The notes: a model not told the origin generated them from the letters alone. Counted from the first letter of the stretch, positions 45,183-58,437 are shown. The stretch is DNA of 64,000 bases from Adenophora triphylla var. japonica (GCA_022495995.1 JAFEMH010001300.1:124001-188000), one strand, 5' to 3'. A program made the numbers and translations.

Positions 45183-48100
45183 TGTGAGCACCCCAACCCG
45201 GGACCTAACGCGTGTCCCGAGCTTGAGAAGCTCAAACTAAGAAAAACAATCTTATTTTTAAAACTTTTATTTCACTTTACAAGAAAATCAATTCTCAAAC
45301 TTCCAAAATAAAACCAACTGATAATATCTCCACTCGGAGGAATTTAAACAAATACTTCAATAACCATACTTGATCAGTTACATTGAAAACTCTAATTAAC
45401 ATTGTTTAACAAAAGAGTTTTTCATATAACTTATAAAAGAGTAATACTTAAATAGGACTCCCGACAACCCACTCATAGACAAGTCCCAAAAGCAAGAGTC
45501 CAAACTCTTTCCCCGGCCTCACTGGTTCAGGTCACCTGTCTCAGCACAATCTAAAACAGTAAAAGGGAAGGGGTGAGAATAAATCTCAATAAGCTATTAT
45601 GAATGCAACAAGATGCCAAACAAGATGCAACACATAGCATGGTTACACATGGCATATTATTAAAGCGGTAAACACCTTACGTTACCTCATTTTACATTTC
45701 CCGTCTGAACAATAAGTCGTACAACGTGGGAGTAAAACTCCACTCTTTGGTGAACTGCCTCCAGCACATTCACCGCTTATAGGACTCATACTCCAGAGAT
45801 CCATATAAAAAAATCAGATACTTAATCAGAGTATCCCATAATATTACGCTATCTGTAAAGCTTTTGGCTTAATACAGAAGCATTCCCCCTAATCACCAAA
45901 TCGCAATGACCGTAAGGCTTTTGGCTCAATACAGCTGCTAGCACACCCACTCTGTGGCCACAGAGGGGACGGTCACAGGTATGATGAACCTTCAATCACT
46001 TATAGAACAAATCCATAATTGATTGAATTCCATTATACCCCCGAATCACATGTAATATCCAAGCACATAATAGATACTTGAAATAAAATCCACAAAAGGG
46101 ATAATAATATAACAACATGGTAAAATATACTCATGTTAAATCAATACTATAGTGCAACATTCATTTAATACACTAAGCATAATACCATCAATGAATATGA
46201 ATTCAATTAAGGTAACAATATAACCACATAATCCACACCGGGATACAATATAATCAACATGCCAGATAATCCACAATTGGGATACAATATATCAATATGC
46301 CAATTAATCCACACAGGGAATACAGTACAAAGATGTAACACATATACATTCCTAACCAACACAATAGTGTGATTATAGTCTCTACACTATTCAACGAATC
46401 ACCAAGGGTATGGGACCAAGTAAGGCCACCCTGAACCATAAACCATTTCTACGAAGTCATTACTCAACCTTGAATAATCTTAAATAAAGTTCAAGATCTA
46501 CTTCCCAAGTTTGAACCACTTTAGTGAAGTTAAGAATCAAGCTTATCCACCATTTTCTGAACAATGTTTAACTACTCCCACAATTCCATTTTAACCAAAT
46601 AAGACGTCATGGCCTAGCCAAGATATTCTACTTTAATCTAAGTTAAAGAGGATTCAATTATATCCCAGGTAGCTTAGGTTTATACTACTTTAAAATAGTT
46701 AGGAATCATGATAAGCGGTTATTGGTAGAAATAAGCAAGAAAGAAAACTGGAGGAACATTCTGCCGACATGGGCGACCGCCCAAGGCATCATGGGCGACC
46801 GCCCAAGATTGGGTAAAGCTGAAGGCCAATTTCTGTGCACATGGGCGGCCGCTCAGCCCAACATGGGCGACTGCCCAACCTGAAATTCTGTACTTAACAT
46901 CAACCATTCTACTCCTAACCATTTCATACTTTTTCCAAACCAACCCAACACTAACTAGCATCATTTTAATACCCAAAATTCATGCCAACCCTTCCAAGCA
47001 ATTAAGATAACTTGACCCCTTTCACTTACTTAATTAATTCTCACATATCACTAATACCTTTCAAACATTTACCATACTCTTTTACCTTTGATCAACTTCC
47101 ATGAACCACAACCCCATATTTAAATTAATAACAAGTCCTTACTTCAAGAAAGTGTTCCAATATATCAAACAATCAATTTATCAAATAATACTAACATCAA
47201 ATATTTCATGAGCAAGCATTTGCAGAAAAGTCAAAATAACCCACATCATTAAAAGTATACCAAAACCTTTTCTACTTCTCTCTACCCAAATTGAAATCAA
47301 GTCATAATATTTCCCAAAGGAAAATAAGATGGATATAGTCACATACAATAACTCCATTAAAATCATGAACATCTTACACTCACTATACTCTCCTTCTTTC
47401 AACTTAGATCACCATATTACAACTAAAATCAATTCAACCTTGACTAACCCATTTCAACTCAATTAATCATTTTTAAATATCAAAATCATTTTCTTTCAAC
47501 AATAGATTTAATACACATAAAGTGAACATTTATTAGAAAGAAGTCATAATAACTTACCTTAGAATTTTAGGATGAAATGAGGATCTTCCTAGCTTGATAG
47601 ATTCGCCTAGTTGCCCCGAACACAAAAGTATGATCGGATTGCCAAAAGGAGGAGGATTGAATGCTATAGGAACTTGGAGGGGATGCTTTCATGGAGGAGC
47701 TTCCATGGAGGTTTGTTAGGAGGAAGTAAGAAGATGATGAAAGAATGAGGAGGATGATGTAAAGGAGAGGGGGAAAGTATGGGAGGAGTATGGGGAAAGA
47801 TAGAGGGAGTATGGGGGGCTTGACTTAAGTGAAAGAAAAGGGTGAGGGAAATAAGGGGAGGGCATGGTCCCCCCATGCCACAATTATTTAAGGCTTTCAC
47901 AATTCTACAATAAAGCTCCCAATGTTCAAGAAATGAATTTAACCCATTTACTTCCTTTCTCTATACAAGTAACCTAACTACTCACATTTTATTTATTTTA
48001 TCCATTTCTATTTATACTTTCCCCAAGATGCTTCATTTAATTTCCCAATCATCTCATCCTATTATAAGAAATCAAGGATATAGAATGAACACATAATATT

Positions 48101-48193
48101 AACAATAATATTAAAAGCACATAAAGTCAACAATTAATATAAAAGGCATATAATAGGATACTAAAATAGGTGCCTAGGGTTAGGGTCGTTACA
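45183..48193 (-). repeat. 3' LTR of B (low-coordinate copy)
   Basis: On the minus strand it starts TGTAACGACCC (48193) and ends TGCTCACA (45183). It carries GC boxes at 46770-46880. Short frames such as 46254-46439 and 46719-46976 recur in the other LTR and encode nothing recognisable. Confidence 0.9.
46770..46880. repeat. GC-rich palindromic boxes in the B 3' LTR
   Basis: Four boxes: two of CATGGGCGACCGCCCAAG, one CATGGGCGGCCGCTCAG and one CATGGGCGACTGCCCAAC. The other B LTR repeats them at about 60036-60146. They correspond in form and arrangement to the boxes of family A. Confidence 0.85.
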
Positions 48194-48222
48194 TTCACTC
48201 CCCCTTAAAGAAAATTCGTCCC
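48194..48222 (-). promoter_or_regulatory. Polypurine tract of B
   Basis: On the minus strand, GGGACGAATTTTCTTTAAGG followed by GGGAGTGAA abuts the 3' LTR. It is nearly identical to the tract of A1 and A2. Confidence 0.8.
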
Positions 48223-49801
48223 GAATTTTAAAAAGACCTACCTTAAGGATCAATTAGCAAAGGTTACCTCTCACACATTTCAAATTACAACTTTCAAATA
48301 GTTTCCTCAATGGCATGATTCTTCTATACATCTCACAACCCGAATACTCTAGACCTTGATTCCAGACTTGCGATACTAATAACTCTCAACGTTTTCCCCA
48401 CATAAGTCAAATCCGCCTAAACATCATTAATTGAAGAACTCCATACGCACGAAGAATCATACAATTAAATTTGTCCATATCAAGCTTTATACAGTACCCA
48501 TTCCAATGCTAAAGCAAAAACTACTATTATACACAAACTTGCTAAGGTTAATTAACTTCTCAACTTGAAAGGAAGTCCATCACACCACACACAACCTATT
48601 TTTCAAGAATCTAGATAGTCTTCTAATCTCTTCCTTTCAAGTAACTAAATTCTCCAAACTCTTAGGATCGGTAACAAATCCCACAAGAGAGCTTAAAAAA
48701 GGTAAGGTTCCCACTTAACAACATAAAACAATTGCAGCCACTCTCGAGTAGAGGGTAAGAAAATTCCGATTTATCTAAGTTAACTTCCTCGAAGCATACG
48801 CTATTACTTTCCCATTTCTCATAATATCACAACCTAATCTTCCTTTAATACGCACTTAAAATTCACAAAGTCCTCACATCCATTAGGTAAAGTAAGGATC
48901 GAATCTATAGCCAATCTATTCTCCATCTTTATCAATATGATTCATCCTTATTACATCCTACACCATTTATATATTCTTTAGAGTTAACTAAATCAATGAT
49001 TTTACAATTCTCAGGAATTCCCTAAAAATTCCTTCGGTAGCACTTACCAGCCCAAAGATCACGGACTCAATCCTCATAAGATCTATGGTAACATCCGAGT
49101 TTAAGACTATAGAACCCAAAATTTGGAATCCTCTCGAACCAACTCACACTAGCTAAACTTTGCATACAAGGACTCCTCACAAGGAATCATTAACCCAACT
49201 CTCAAATGATTTTCATGATCTTCCCGAAACTTTAATTAACAAAGAGACCATCAATCCTAATTACCATAAAGCCATCAAAATAAGGATTAAAATTCTGATT
49301 ATCATACTTGAAATCAACACATGAGATACCTTGATGGAAACACAATTACCATCTACTCACAACTGGCACGAAAAATTTTCGGAAAGACTTCTTATGCAAG
49401 TCTAACAAATACCCAATATCCTTCACACCTTTAACCAAAAACTCCAACTTTAATGCCTATATATAACCAGAATTCCACATAAAAGTTTATCGGTATCAAA
49501 TATCAATATAAACAAATTAGGCATAGAAAAGGAGACTCACTTATTATGATAGTCTACCAATACACAACAACTTCTTAACCATCCAAGTCAAGTATATCTC
49601 ATAATTACACATCGGTAATCATACCAAATCAACTGGCAATACATGCCCAGCTATAACCACATCACCCCCGTGGTAAATCAAAGGAGATTCGAGGTATTCT
49701 CTCATAAGAGCAGAATCCTCTAACAATAAAACAAAATCTCAAGCAATGTATACCACATAGAAGCAAAATGCTATGTCACACATAATGATATGAAACAAGA
49801 T
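48223..49801 (-). pseudogene. Decayed protease/pol remnants of B
   Basis: The 1.6 kb between gag and the PPT has no ORF over 60 codons. Near 49600-49680 the minus strand reads a decayed AGHVLPVDLV stretch like the AGYELPVDLIVL part of gypsy proteases. At 48291-48323 it reads NHAIEETI followed by a stop, matching the chromodomain scrap of A1 and A2. Most RT and integrase sequence is unrecognisable or deleted. Confidence 0.5.
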
Positions 49802-50902
49802 CTATAGAATATGACCCCTAACTTCTGAGACAGGGAATATACCTCTAGTGACCTCTGAGGGATCTATCTCTCCTGAACCCGAAACATATACTCGGCCTTG
49901 GACCTTCTCTTTTGGTTTCCCTTCCTTATCTCTTTTGGTACCACCTCTTTGTTGTCCACCCAGCTGACCGCCGCTTGAAGCTCGACCCCGCGGTAATCTT
50001 GGGCAATCCTTCCTAAAGTGTCCCATTGCTCCACAATTAATACACTTGCCTTGCTTACTCCAACACTTGTCTTCAGAATGACCCATCTTCTTGCAAAATT
50101 TACAAATCATCCCATACTGTTTGGATATTGGCCTAGACGAAGAAGCTACCACAAGTTTCCCTCTCACACTTCCTGAAGTTAAAGCCCTTGGCTGTCCTCT
50201 AATGATTTTGGATCCTTGTCCTAGATACTTTGGTTTATTTCAAATCCCACCTTCTGATTTTCCACTATTTTTCTCAATGCTATTCTCGATCTTATATGCT
50301 CTCTCTATGACTGTCCGATAATTGGTGAAGCTATCAATTACTAATTTTTTCCTAAACTCAATCCTCAAACCTGTTACAAACCTATGAACTCTTTTCGCTT
50401 CATGCGATACCAAATGAGGGCAACACCTAGCTAATTTCTCAAACCGGACTGAATACTGATTCACCGTCATGTTCCCATGTTTTAGTCCTAATAATTCAAT
50501 CTCCTTCTTATCCCTTGTAACCATTGAAATGAAATAATTCTCGAACTGCTGGGTGAAATTATCCCAAGTCTGGGGCGTATGATCCTGCTCCCAACTTTCC
50601 TTCAAATTCTGCCACCACTGATCAACTGGACCTTCAAGTTTGAAAACGGCATACCTAACTTTCTCTTCGTTGCGACTCTCCATAACCTCAAAGATTTTGT
50701 TCATTTTCTCTAACCATTTTTCTGCCTTTAACGAATTCGGATATCCATTAAAACTCGGTGGATTCATCTTCACAAACCTTTCTCATCCATCACTTTGACA
50801 TCCCTCAGGTTGATTCGGAACTGATCCTCTAGTCTCCATATTCTGTACAAACATCCTGAATAATTTCATCATCTCTTCATTCTGAATTCCACCTATACCC
50901 AT
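49802..50902 (-). pseudogene. gag of element B (main part), CCHC zinc knuckles
   Basis: On the minus strand one frame continues from the A2 insertion point (50902) to a stop at 49802, with TGA stops near 50787 and at 50240. The retrotransposon gag domain lies at 50760-50330 (KMNPPSFNGYPNSLKAEKWL, WWQNLKESWE, QQFENYFIS, VNQYSVRFEKLARCCP). It is followed by two knuckles: CKFCKKMGHSEDKC and CINCGAMGHFRKDC (about 50105-50000). Gag would form the virus-like particle and bind RNA. The start of the gene is separated by A2 and lies at 58384-58286, about 33 codons from an ATG at 58384 on the minus strand. The frame is conserved across the removed insertion. Two stops make this copy defective, but decay is slight. 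Confidence 0.88.
50898..50902 (+). repeat. TSD of A2 (left copy)
   Basis: CCCAT before the A2 LTR, identical to 58281-58285 after it. Non-repetitive and therefore convincing. Confidence 0.95.
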
Positions 50903-51861
50903 TGTGACGACCCCAATCCTAGGCACCAAATTTAATATCATATTATATGCTTTTAATATTTATGTTGACTTTATGTGTTCATCTATGTCTTTAAATTCTT
51001 ATTTTAAGATAAGTTGGGTGAGTAGTAATTTAGAACCTCTTAAGAATTCAAGAGAAATATTTAATAAAGAACCATGGGGAATAATAAAATAGAAATAGAT
51101 AAATAGTAGAGGAGGTTAAAATGGGTAGAATAAATAATTAGGACAAAGAATTAAAAATGAAGGCTTGATTTAATTGTGGAAAGTCTTTAATTACTAAAGA
51201 GTTAATATTAAATGTTGAAAGCCTAGATATTTTGATGGGGGGCCAAAAATGTCTTACTCTCCCTAAATCATGCCAAGTGTCTCACTCCCCTCCCATCCTC
51301 CTTACTCTCCCCCCCTTCCTCCTTACTCCCTCATTATTCTTACTCTCTTTTCCCTAGCAAACTCCATGGGGAAAACCCCCATTGAAGCCTTCTCTTCCAA
51401 GACAAATAGCAAGCTTATCTCTCACCCATTTTCAAGTCCAAGGGCATCTTTGAGCTTGGATCACCTAGAGGAACAAATCAAGTTAAGAAGATTCAACTTT
51501 CCATTCTAAAACCCTAAGGTGAGTTGTTATGATTCCCTTCTCCTACTTGTTCATAAGTTCTTTAAATGTTGTTCTTGTTCTTGTGATGTTCATTTCATGC
51601 CTTGTAAACCTTAATGGAAGTTGGATGATTGGAAAAATGAAACTAGTTGAAGTTAGGGTTCAAGGAAGATAATCTAAAGGGTTGAAATGGGTGGAATTTG
51701 TAGTGATAATCAATCTAGGGTTACTTGGGTTTGGGTTTACTTGTTTTGTGTGAGACTTGGTAAAGCTAAGGTTCCCTTTGGTGTTCTTGTGATAAGCATG
51801 GTATAAGGAAAGGAAAACTAGGTTCAAAATGGGTAAAAATCTGAGAATGGGCTGGAGGAAG

Positions 51862-51973
51862 GCTTGGGCGGTCGCCCATGGGGCTTGGGCGGCCGCCCAT
51901 CACGGCAGAAACTCTCATTGGCTTTAAAAATCCACTTGGGCGGTCGCCCAAGTGGTGAGGGCGGTCGCCCATG
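51862..51973. repeat. GC-rich palindromic boxes in the A2 5' LTR
   Basis: Boxes TTGGGCGGTCGCCCAT, TTGGGCGGCCGCCCAT, CTTGGGCGGTCGCCCAAG and AGGGCGGTCGCCCAT occur in the same order and spacing as in A1. The deleted 3' LTR has none. Confidence 0.85.
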
Positions 51974-52552
51974 TTGGCAGAATTTGGCCCAGTTCCCTGT
52001 TTCGCTGAATTTTCACTAGTAACCTCCTAGTATGATCCTTAACCAAAATAAAGTTTGGAATCTAACCTTTCCGGATATGAATTAATCCTTTTAACCTAGG
52101 TTATACTTGGAACAATTGTATCACTTAATTACACCTTAATTGGGTTACTATGGAACTACGAAAGCACGTTGAGTCTGAATCAGAAATTGTTGGTAATCTT
52201 ATTTAGCTTTATCAATGTAACCCCAACTTGATAAATTTAACATGAATTCCTATAAAGACCTTGTAATATAGAATATTGTCTGGAAATTGGTTATTAATCT
52301 TGATTCGTACTTCACCAATGTAGTTCAAACTTGGGAGGTAGATCATGAACTCTTATTAAGGTTATCCGAAGTTGTGTAATGACTACGTAGGAATTGTTTA
52401 TGATACGTTGTTATATTGCTTATCCCCTTTTGTGGATTATTTAGCATGTTATTATATTATCCCAAGTGTGGATTTATTTATCTTATGGTTATATTGTTAT
52501 CCCAAGTGTGGATTTATATTGCAAGTTTATGATATGTGCTGGACTTGGTATA

Positions 52553-52850
52553 CTGGTTGTTGGAGGGTTAGTTCTGGTGAATATTGCTTTAAGCAGTTCA
52601 CATGAGATGAGTTATGACAATAACTATCTCGGTTGTTAGGGGGTTGTTTCTGGTGAATATTGCCTAAGCAGTTCACAAGAGATGAGTTATGACAATAACT
52701 ATCTCGGTTGTTCGGGGGTTGTTTATGAATATTGCCTAAGCAGTTCATAAGAGATGAGTTATGACGATAACTATCTCAGTTGTATGATTTGTTTGTGAAT
52801 AATGCCTAAGCAGTTCACAGGAGATGAGTTATAATCATAACTATCTCAAA
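52553..52850 (+). repeat. Tandem repeat (72-78 bp, 4 units) in the A2 5' LTR
   Basis: Units start near 52553, 52631, 52706 and 52778. Each contains GAATATTGCCTAAGCAGTTC and GAGATGAGTTATGACAATAA or close variants. The 3' LTR has the same array at about 57393-57672, cut at its left end by the deletion junction. Confidence 0.85.
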
Positions 52851-54474
52851 TTTATGATATTGATTCTGGTGGATATGCATTCACAGAAAATGTGGAGTAT
52901 TTACTTCCACAATGGTACGACTCATGATTCGTACGGGAAAAGGTAAACCAAGGTAATGGAAGGTGTTTACGGCTTTTCCAAGGTGTGTATGCAATTTGTT
53001 ATGTGTTGCATCTTATATGGCATATTGCCGCATTCATAATAGCTTGCTTTGAGATTTATTCTCACCCCTCTCCCTTCTTGTTTTTAGATTCCGAGACAGA
53101 TGGACCGGCCAAGTAAGGGCGGTGAGGAGTTTGGAAGTTATATTTTGGGAATTGTCGGGGTATGATTTGGTTGGTATAGAAAGTGTACTTTGGTATAAGT
53201 CATTTGCGGAATTTTATTATTAAATCTTCATTTTATGTTATAATCGATGCCTTTTTGTAACTAAAATAGTTTCTTACTTTCTAAGTTAGCCAACTATTTC
53301 TCCATGGTGAAAAGGTGTAGATTTATTTTGAAATGGTTATAACAATTGTAATTATTTTTGAAAGTTAAATAAGGTTTTAAAAGTTATTGAAATTTGGGTT
53401 AGTTTGAGGACGCTCCAGCCTGGGACACGTGTAGGTTTCGGGTCGGGGTCCTCACAGTTGGTATCAAAGCTCGGTTAGAATTCTCGGGGTAGAGTCTAGC
53501 TGAGTGAGAGTGTATGATGACTGACGTCGAGAGTATTATGCAGGAATTTGTTCAATGACAGAAAATGATATTGACCAACCAAGGAATCAAGGAAAGGTGA
53601 GTTATGGAGAGATAGATTCCTCCACAATCATTTGAGGTATATTGCCTGTCTCCGGAGTTAGGGTTCATACTTTTCTAAATTCTGTTCATTTCGTTCTCTT
53701 GTGGCATTACATTTTGCTCTTAATTGCATAATTGGCCTAAAAGTTGCCTTATATGCTGGAGGTTCTACTCCTATGGGAGAGTACCTCGAATCATTCTTGT
53801 TTATCATGGTGGTTGTGATTAGGGAGGACTGCCGCAAGAAGCGAGTCTCCTTATTTCTGTTTAATTTGTCTCCGTGTGTAATTGAGGCGGATAAATTATT
53901 AATTGATATTATGTCATATATGCATAAATGTCTAAAGTATGGCCTAAGGAATGTGAAGGTTATTTGAATTGTGTGTTATATTTGATTTAAAGGACACTTG
54001 AATTATCTCATGTACCGATGGTAAATAAATTGGTGAACTCTTAGTTGAGGTTAGGTGTATAGCCTAATTAAGAATGGTTTATGGTTGTATAACTTGCGTG
54101 AGTATTTATACATTGGTGTCTCGTGGTGGAGACTAGATATATGAGACTAGTATTGGAAGTGATAGTCTACATGGGATTATATGGTTTATAAAATATCGCG
54201 AGTACGAGATCTTATGGAACTAATATATCTTTGCCTTATGTGCTATTAGTTGACTAAGTGGTGTTTTCCATGTGAGTTTCAAAATGGGTTTTCATCAGGT
54301 ATCATACCAGGGTATTGAGGTTTTGAGTTGCTATAAGGTACTATTTTGGTATTCGGATTTCTAGATAGAGGACACTAATTGGGATGATGGAATTGATGAT
54401 TCATCTTGGGAAATTATTGATAAAGAAGATAATTAGCTTAGCGAACCTCCGTAAGGATAAATTAGTACTATATT

Positions 54475-54580
54475 TAGAAAAGATGATACTTGGTGGTTAT
54501 TTATAGATTATAGAGATCTCAAATTGGTAACTGTAGGAAATAAGTATCCGTTATCACTTGTTGATGATTTGCATGACTGA
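54475..54580 (+). pseudogene. Fossil RT block in A2
   Basis: Reads WWLFIDYRDLKLVTVGNKYP followed by LSLVDDLHD and a stop. This is the clearest RT signature in family A and fixes it as Ty3/gypsy. Frames are broken on both sides, so no RT can be made. Confidence 0.75.
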
Positions 54581-56689
54581 TTCTAGAAACTAGTAGGATA
54601 CTCAATGGTTATTAGTTGAATTTCGGGTGTTACAATTTTAGTGAATATTTGTTCTAAGGATATACTTAAGACAACATTTGTAGTTAATACGACCGTTTTG
54701 AATTATGGGTGTGTATTAGTTATGGAGAGGTAAATAGGGTAAATGTGAAGAAGTATAATAGATGTAGTTATTGGTGACTTATAGGATCAACTTCAGGAAT
54801 TAGTAATGTATGTATATGGTTTGTTTGAGAAATGATTATCATTAGTTGAGAAAATAAAATGAGGATGAATCTTATTGGAAGACAGGATACTTTAGGATGA
54901 TTATACCCTGTAGGTCGACTTAGTTGCATGACTAAAATAAGAGATTGGAGTTATGCTTATGAGAGACTAGCGTTATGCGGATTTTTAGTGTTGACGGTTA
55001 TCGAGAGGTAAGTTAGTTTACACCGTTAATGTTTAATCACAATTGGGGATGATTGATCTATGAGAGTTCCAATTATATTTTCTTATTAGGAAATCATGGT
55101 AATTGATCGGAAACTGGAGGTATGCATTACATTGTTACTAAGTACAATACCAATATTAAAGGTAGGGAATAGATGACTCAAATTAAGTAAAAGTGTTGAA
55201 TATACAACTTGAGGAATTATTGAATTGAGGATGATTTACCTAGTTATAATCTTAATGATTGTTTTAGTGTTATTTATCGGAGATAGTAATAGTATTGCGA
55301 GATTGTGTTTTCTTACAAGAGACTTTAATTAAGTATAAATATTATGACTGGTGGCTATACTATAAATAGAGGTCAAACAAGAATATTATGTTGGAATTGT
55401 TTAATTGTGTTTTAACAATTGAAAGTGTGTGTTGAACTTCGGTGTGAGCATTTGTACCCTTCGGGGATAATTGATTTAATAAGGTCAGTGAACCGTTTTT
55501 GTGTACATTAAAATCTGTGAGTAATTTAACTATCTACAACTGGTATGGGACGGTTGTAGATAATTAAATCACTCGAGCTATTTTTGTTAGCTTATCAATC
55601 TTTTGAAAATTTCTTAAAAGTGTGAGTGGTTTAGTTAATTAAAACTGGTATGGGACAGTTTTAAATAAATAAACCATTCGAGTCTCATTTGATCTCATTT
55701 TATCTATCCTTGGAATTTTGAAAGATGTTGTAAATTTTAGAAAGTCATGTTATTTTAAAGGTATAGTTCGTACAAAAGCAAGTAAAAAGGCAACCTAGTT
55801 TCCCTATATTGATTAAGTATATTAAAGTTTTTTATCCGAGAAATGAATTGATAAATTGTGGGGTTATTAATGTGGAGGTCGCAGTAGACTCGGTTTTTGT
55901 TTTGGAGTTGGATCGGCTCCGTTGTGGGCGGCCAACCATTTGATTGAATATTGATCCGTCACGGACACAGGCATAATTAGAGCATTGAATTGTGATATAT
56001 AGTCGACTAGTATTCCGTTTATGGGAATCAGGGTCTTATTAGCATGTTTTCAATTATTATTTCATAGGCAGTTATTTAATGTTTGTATCATGAGAAATGA
56101 GGATGAGATAATTGAAATAACTCGTTTCAAGCAAGTCAAGACATAAGGGGTTTGGTCATAAGGGTGAAAATAGAATATTGACGTTAGAAGGCCTATTAAA
56201 ATATTTAGAGTTCTAGATTGAACTTGAGAGTATTATCACGATAGATTTTGTGATTTAGTTACATTGGAAGTAAAGAAGGGTATGTTATTTTGTTATAGAA
56301 AGTTGAATTATATTTTCTACTCGTTATATATATAGCTTGATGAGATGTTATTAATAAAGCCCTCACATATGTTAGGGGATGGTTCGATTGTATAAAACCC
56401 ATAGTGTTAAATGGATTGGATAGACAACGTTCGGGAAGGTCCTTTTGGGAAGGTAGGAATGCTATTAAGTTTAACCTTGTAAAAAGTTGAGGAATCATTA
56501 CTTGTTGTTGATGATATGCTACGGGCATGAACAATGGATGTTAGTAGTCAATAGTACGTATGGTTACCAGTGGTTGAGTGCGTATAATAGTAGTTATCAT
56601 GCTAACAATAAGATAAAACTGTATGAGGCATAGTTTGAGAAGAAAATATCGATCTCTAATTTGTTGGGGTGAGTTTGGAGAGGCAAGGC

Positions 56690-57010
56690 CTAAGGTAAAT
56701 TGACGCCAAAGTTCGTTAATCCATTTGAAGCTTTAGAAAAGGTTGGTGATTTGACTTATAGACTGACTTGGGGCAACTTATAGAGTATTTAAAGTTTTAA
56801 ATGCAATATTGTAGTGTATTTAGTGACATAAGTTGTAAGACTTTTAATCATTGATATTTTATTGAGGTCGTGAAAATTCGGGTTAGTGATGTTTGTAAGG
56901 TATTCATGGAGCATTAAGTTGTAATATCGTATTATTAATGAAATTAGGAATTTTGGGTAAGAATCACCACATTGAAGAGACTATTTGGGAATTGGAATCT
57001 GAGGTACCTA
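56690..57010 (+). pseudogene. Fossil integrase tail and chromodomain scrap in A2
   Basis: PKFVNPFEALEKVGDLTYRL can be read near 56710-56775, and NHHIEETIWELESEV near 56965-57005. Both correspond to the A1 segments. Confidence 0.65.
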
Positions 57011-57085
57011 AGTAACCGAGGCAGGTTGAACATTTAGGTAAGTGACAGTCAAATTCGGGACGAATTTTCTTTAAGGGGGAGTGAG

Positions 57086-58280
57086 TGTGACGACCCCAAC
57101 CCTAGGCACCAAATTTAATATCATATTATATGCTTTTAATATTTATGTTGACTTTATGTGTTCATCTATGTCTTTAAATTCTTATTTTAAGATAAGTTGG
57201 GTGGGTAGTAATTTAGAACCTCTTAAGAATTCAAGAGAAATATTTAATAAAGAACCATGGGGAATAATAAAATAGAAATAGATAAATAGTAGAGGAGGTT
57301 AAAATGGGTAGAATAAATAATTAGGACAAAGAATTAAAAATGAAGGCTTGATTTAATTGTGGAAAGTCTTTAATTACTAAAGAGTTAATATTAGTTCTGG
57401 TGAATATTGCTTTAAGCAGTTCACATGAGATGAGTTATGACAATAACTATCTCGGTTGTTAGGGGGTTGTTTCTGGTGAATATTGCCTAAGCAGTTCACA
57501 AGAGATGAGTTATGACAATAACTATCTCGGTTGTTCGGGGGTTGTTTATGAATATTGCCTAAGCAGTTCATAAGAGATGAGTTATGACGATAACTATCTC
57601 AGTTGTATGATTTGTTTGTGAATAATGCCTAAGCAGTTCACAGGAGATGAGTTATAATCATAACTATCTCGAATTTATGATATTGATTCTGGTGGATATG
57701 CATTCACAGAAAATGTGGAGTATTTACTTCCACAATGGTACGACTCATGATTCAGACGGGAAAAGGTAAACCAAGGTAATGGAAGGTGTTTACGGCTTTT
57801 CCAAGGTGTGTATGCAATTTGTTATGTGTTGCATCTTATATGGCATATTGCTTTGCATTCATAATAGCTTCTTTGAGATTTATTCTCACCCCTCTCCCTT
57901 TCTTGTTTTAGATTCCGAGACAGATGGACCGGCCAAGTAAGGGCTGTGAGGAGTTTGGAAGTTATATTTTGGGAATTGTCGGGGTATGATTTGGTTGGTA
58001 TAGAAAGTGTACTTTGGTATAAGTCATTTGCGGAATTTTATTATTAAATCTTCATTTTATGTTATAATCGATGCCTTTTTGTAACTAAAATAGTTTCTTA
58101 CTTTCTAAGTTAGCCAACTATTTCTCCATAGTGAAAAGGTGTAGATTTATTTTGAAATGGTTATAACAATTGTAATTATTTTTGAAAGTTAAATAAGGTT
58201 TTAAAAGTTATTGAAATTTGGGTTAGTTTGAGGACGCTCCAGCCTGGGACACGTGTAGGTTCCGGGTCGGGGTCCTCACA
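57086..58280 (+). repeat. 3' LTR of A2, internally deleted
   Basis: It follows the 5' LTR up to GAGTTAATATTA, then jumps to GTTCTGGTGAATATTGC. Both junction sides share TTA, so a deletion by short microhomology is likely. The end CCTCACA and the TSD are intact. Confidence 0.9.
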
Positions 58281-58285
58281 CCCAT

Positions 58286-58384
58286 ATCTCCTTCATTTTC
58301 TAGAACCTTTCGCTGATCATCATTGCTTTCGGCCATTAGAACGAACTCCTGCATTAAACACTCGGCGTCAATTTCCACACATTC
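58286..58384 (-). pseudogene. First codons of B gag, cut off by A2
   Basis: From an ATG at 58384 (minus) the frame reads MQEFVLMAESNDDQRKVLEN and runs to the TSD, joining in frame with the gag part that ends at 50902 when A2 and one TSD copy are ignored. The ATG lies about 40 bp from the PBS. Confidence 0.7.
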
Positions 58385-58423
58385 CCCCTTAGTTTAGACA
58401 TCTACCCTTGACCTCTAAACTAA

Positions 58424-58435
58424 GCTCTGATACCA
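58424..58435 (-). promoter_or_regulatory. PBS of B (initiator-Met tRNA)
   Basis: On the minus strand TGGTATCAGAGC, the exact common plant iMet primer site, lies two bases inside the 5' LTR end. Confidence 0.9.
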
Positions 58436-58437
58436 AC

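Larger units (their letters stand above)
50903..53456 (+). repeat. 5' LTR of A2
   Basis: It begins TGTGACGACCCCAATC and ends GGGTCCTCACA. It contains GC boxes at 51862-51973 and a 72-78 bp tandem repeat at 52553-52850 that is absent from the A1 LTRs. Confidence 0.9.
50903..58280 (+). mobile_element. LTR retrotransposon A2, family A, nested in B gag, unequal LTRs
   Basis: The 5' LTR is 50903-53456 (2554 bp) and the 3' LTR is 57086-58280 (1195 bp), with perfect TSD CCCAT. The 3' LTR lacks 1360 bp corresponding to 51211-52570 of the 5' LTR. The remaining LTR parts differ by about 1%. The internal region (53457-57085) is colinear with that of A1 and equally without ORFs. It contains the PBS variant TGGTATCAAAGC (53459), an RT block (54475-54580), integrase tail (56700-56780), chromodomain scrap (56945-57010) and PPT (57058-57085). 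It lies in the opposite orientation to B. Confidence 0.92.

Noticed and set aside
46254..46439. Short ORFs (also 46719-46976, 47181-47402) repeated near 59521-60669
   Set aside because: LTR duplicates of element B, without recognisable protein features.
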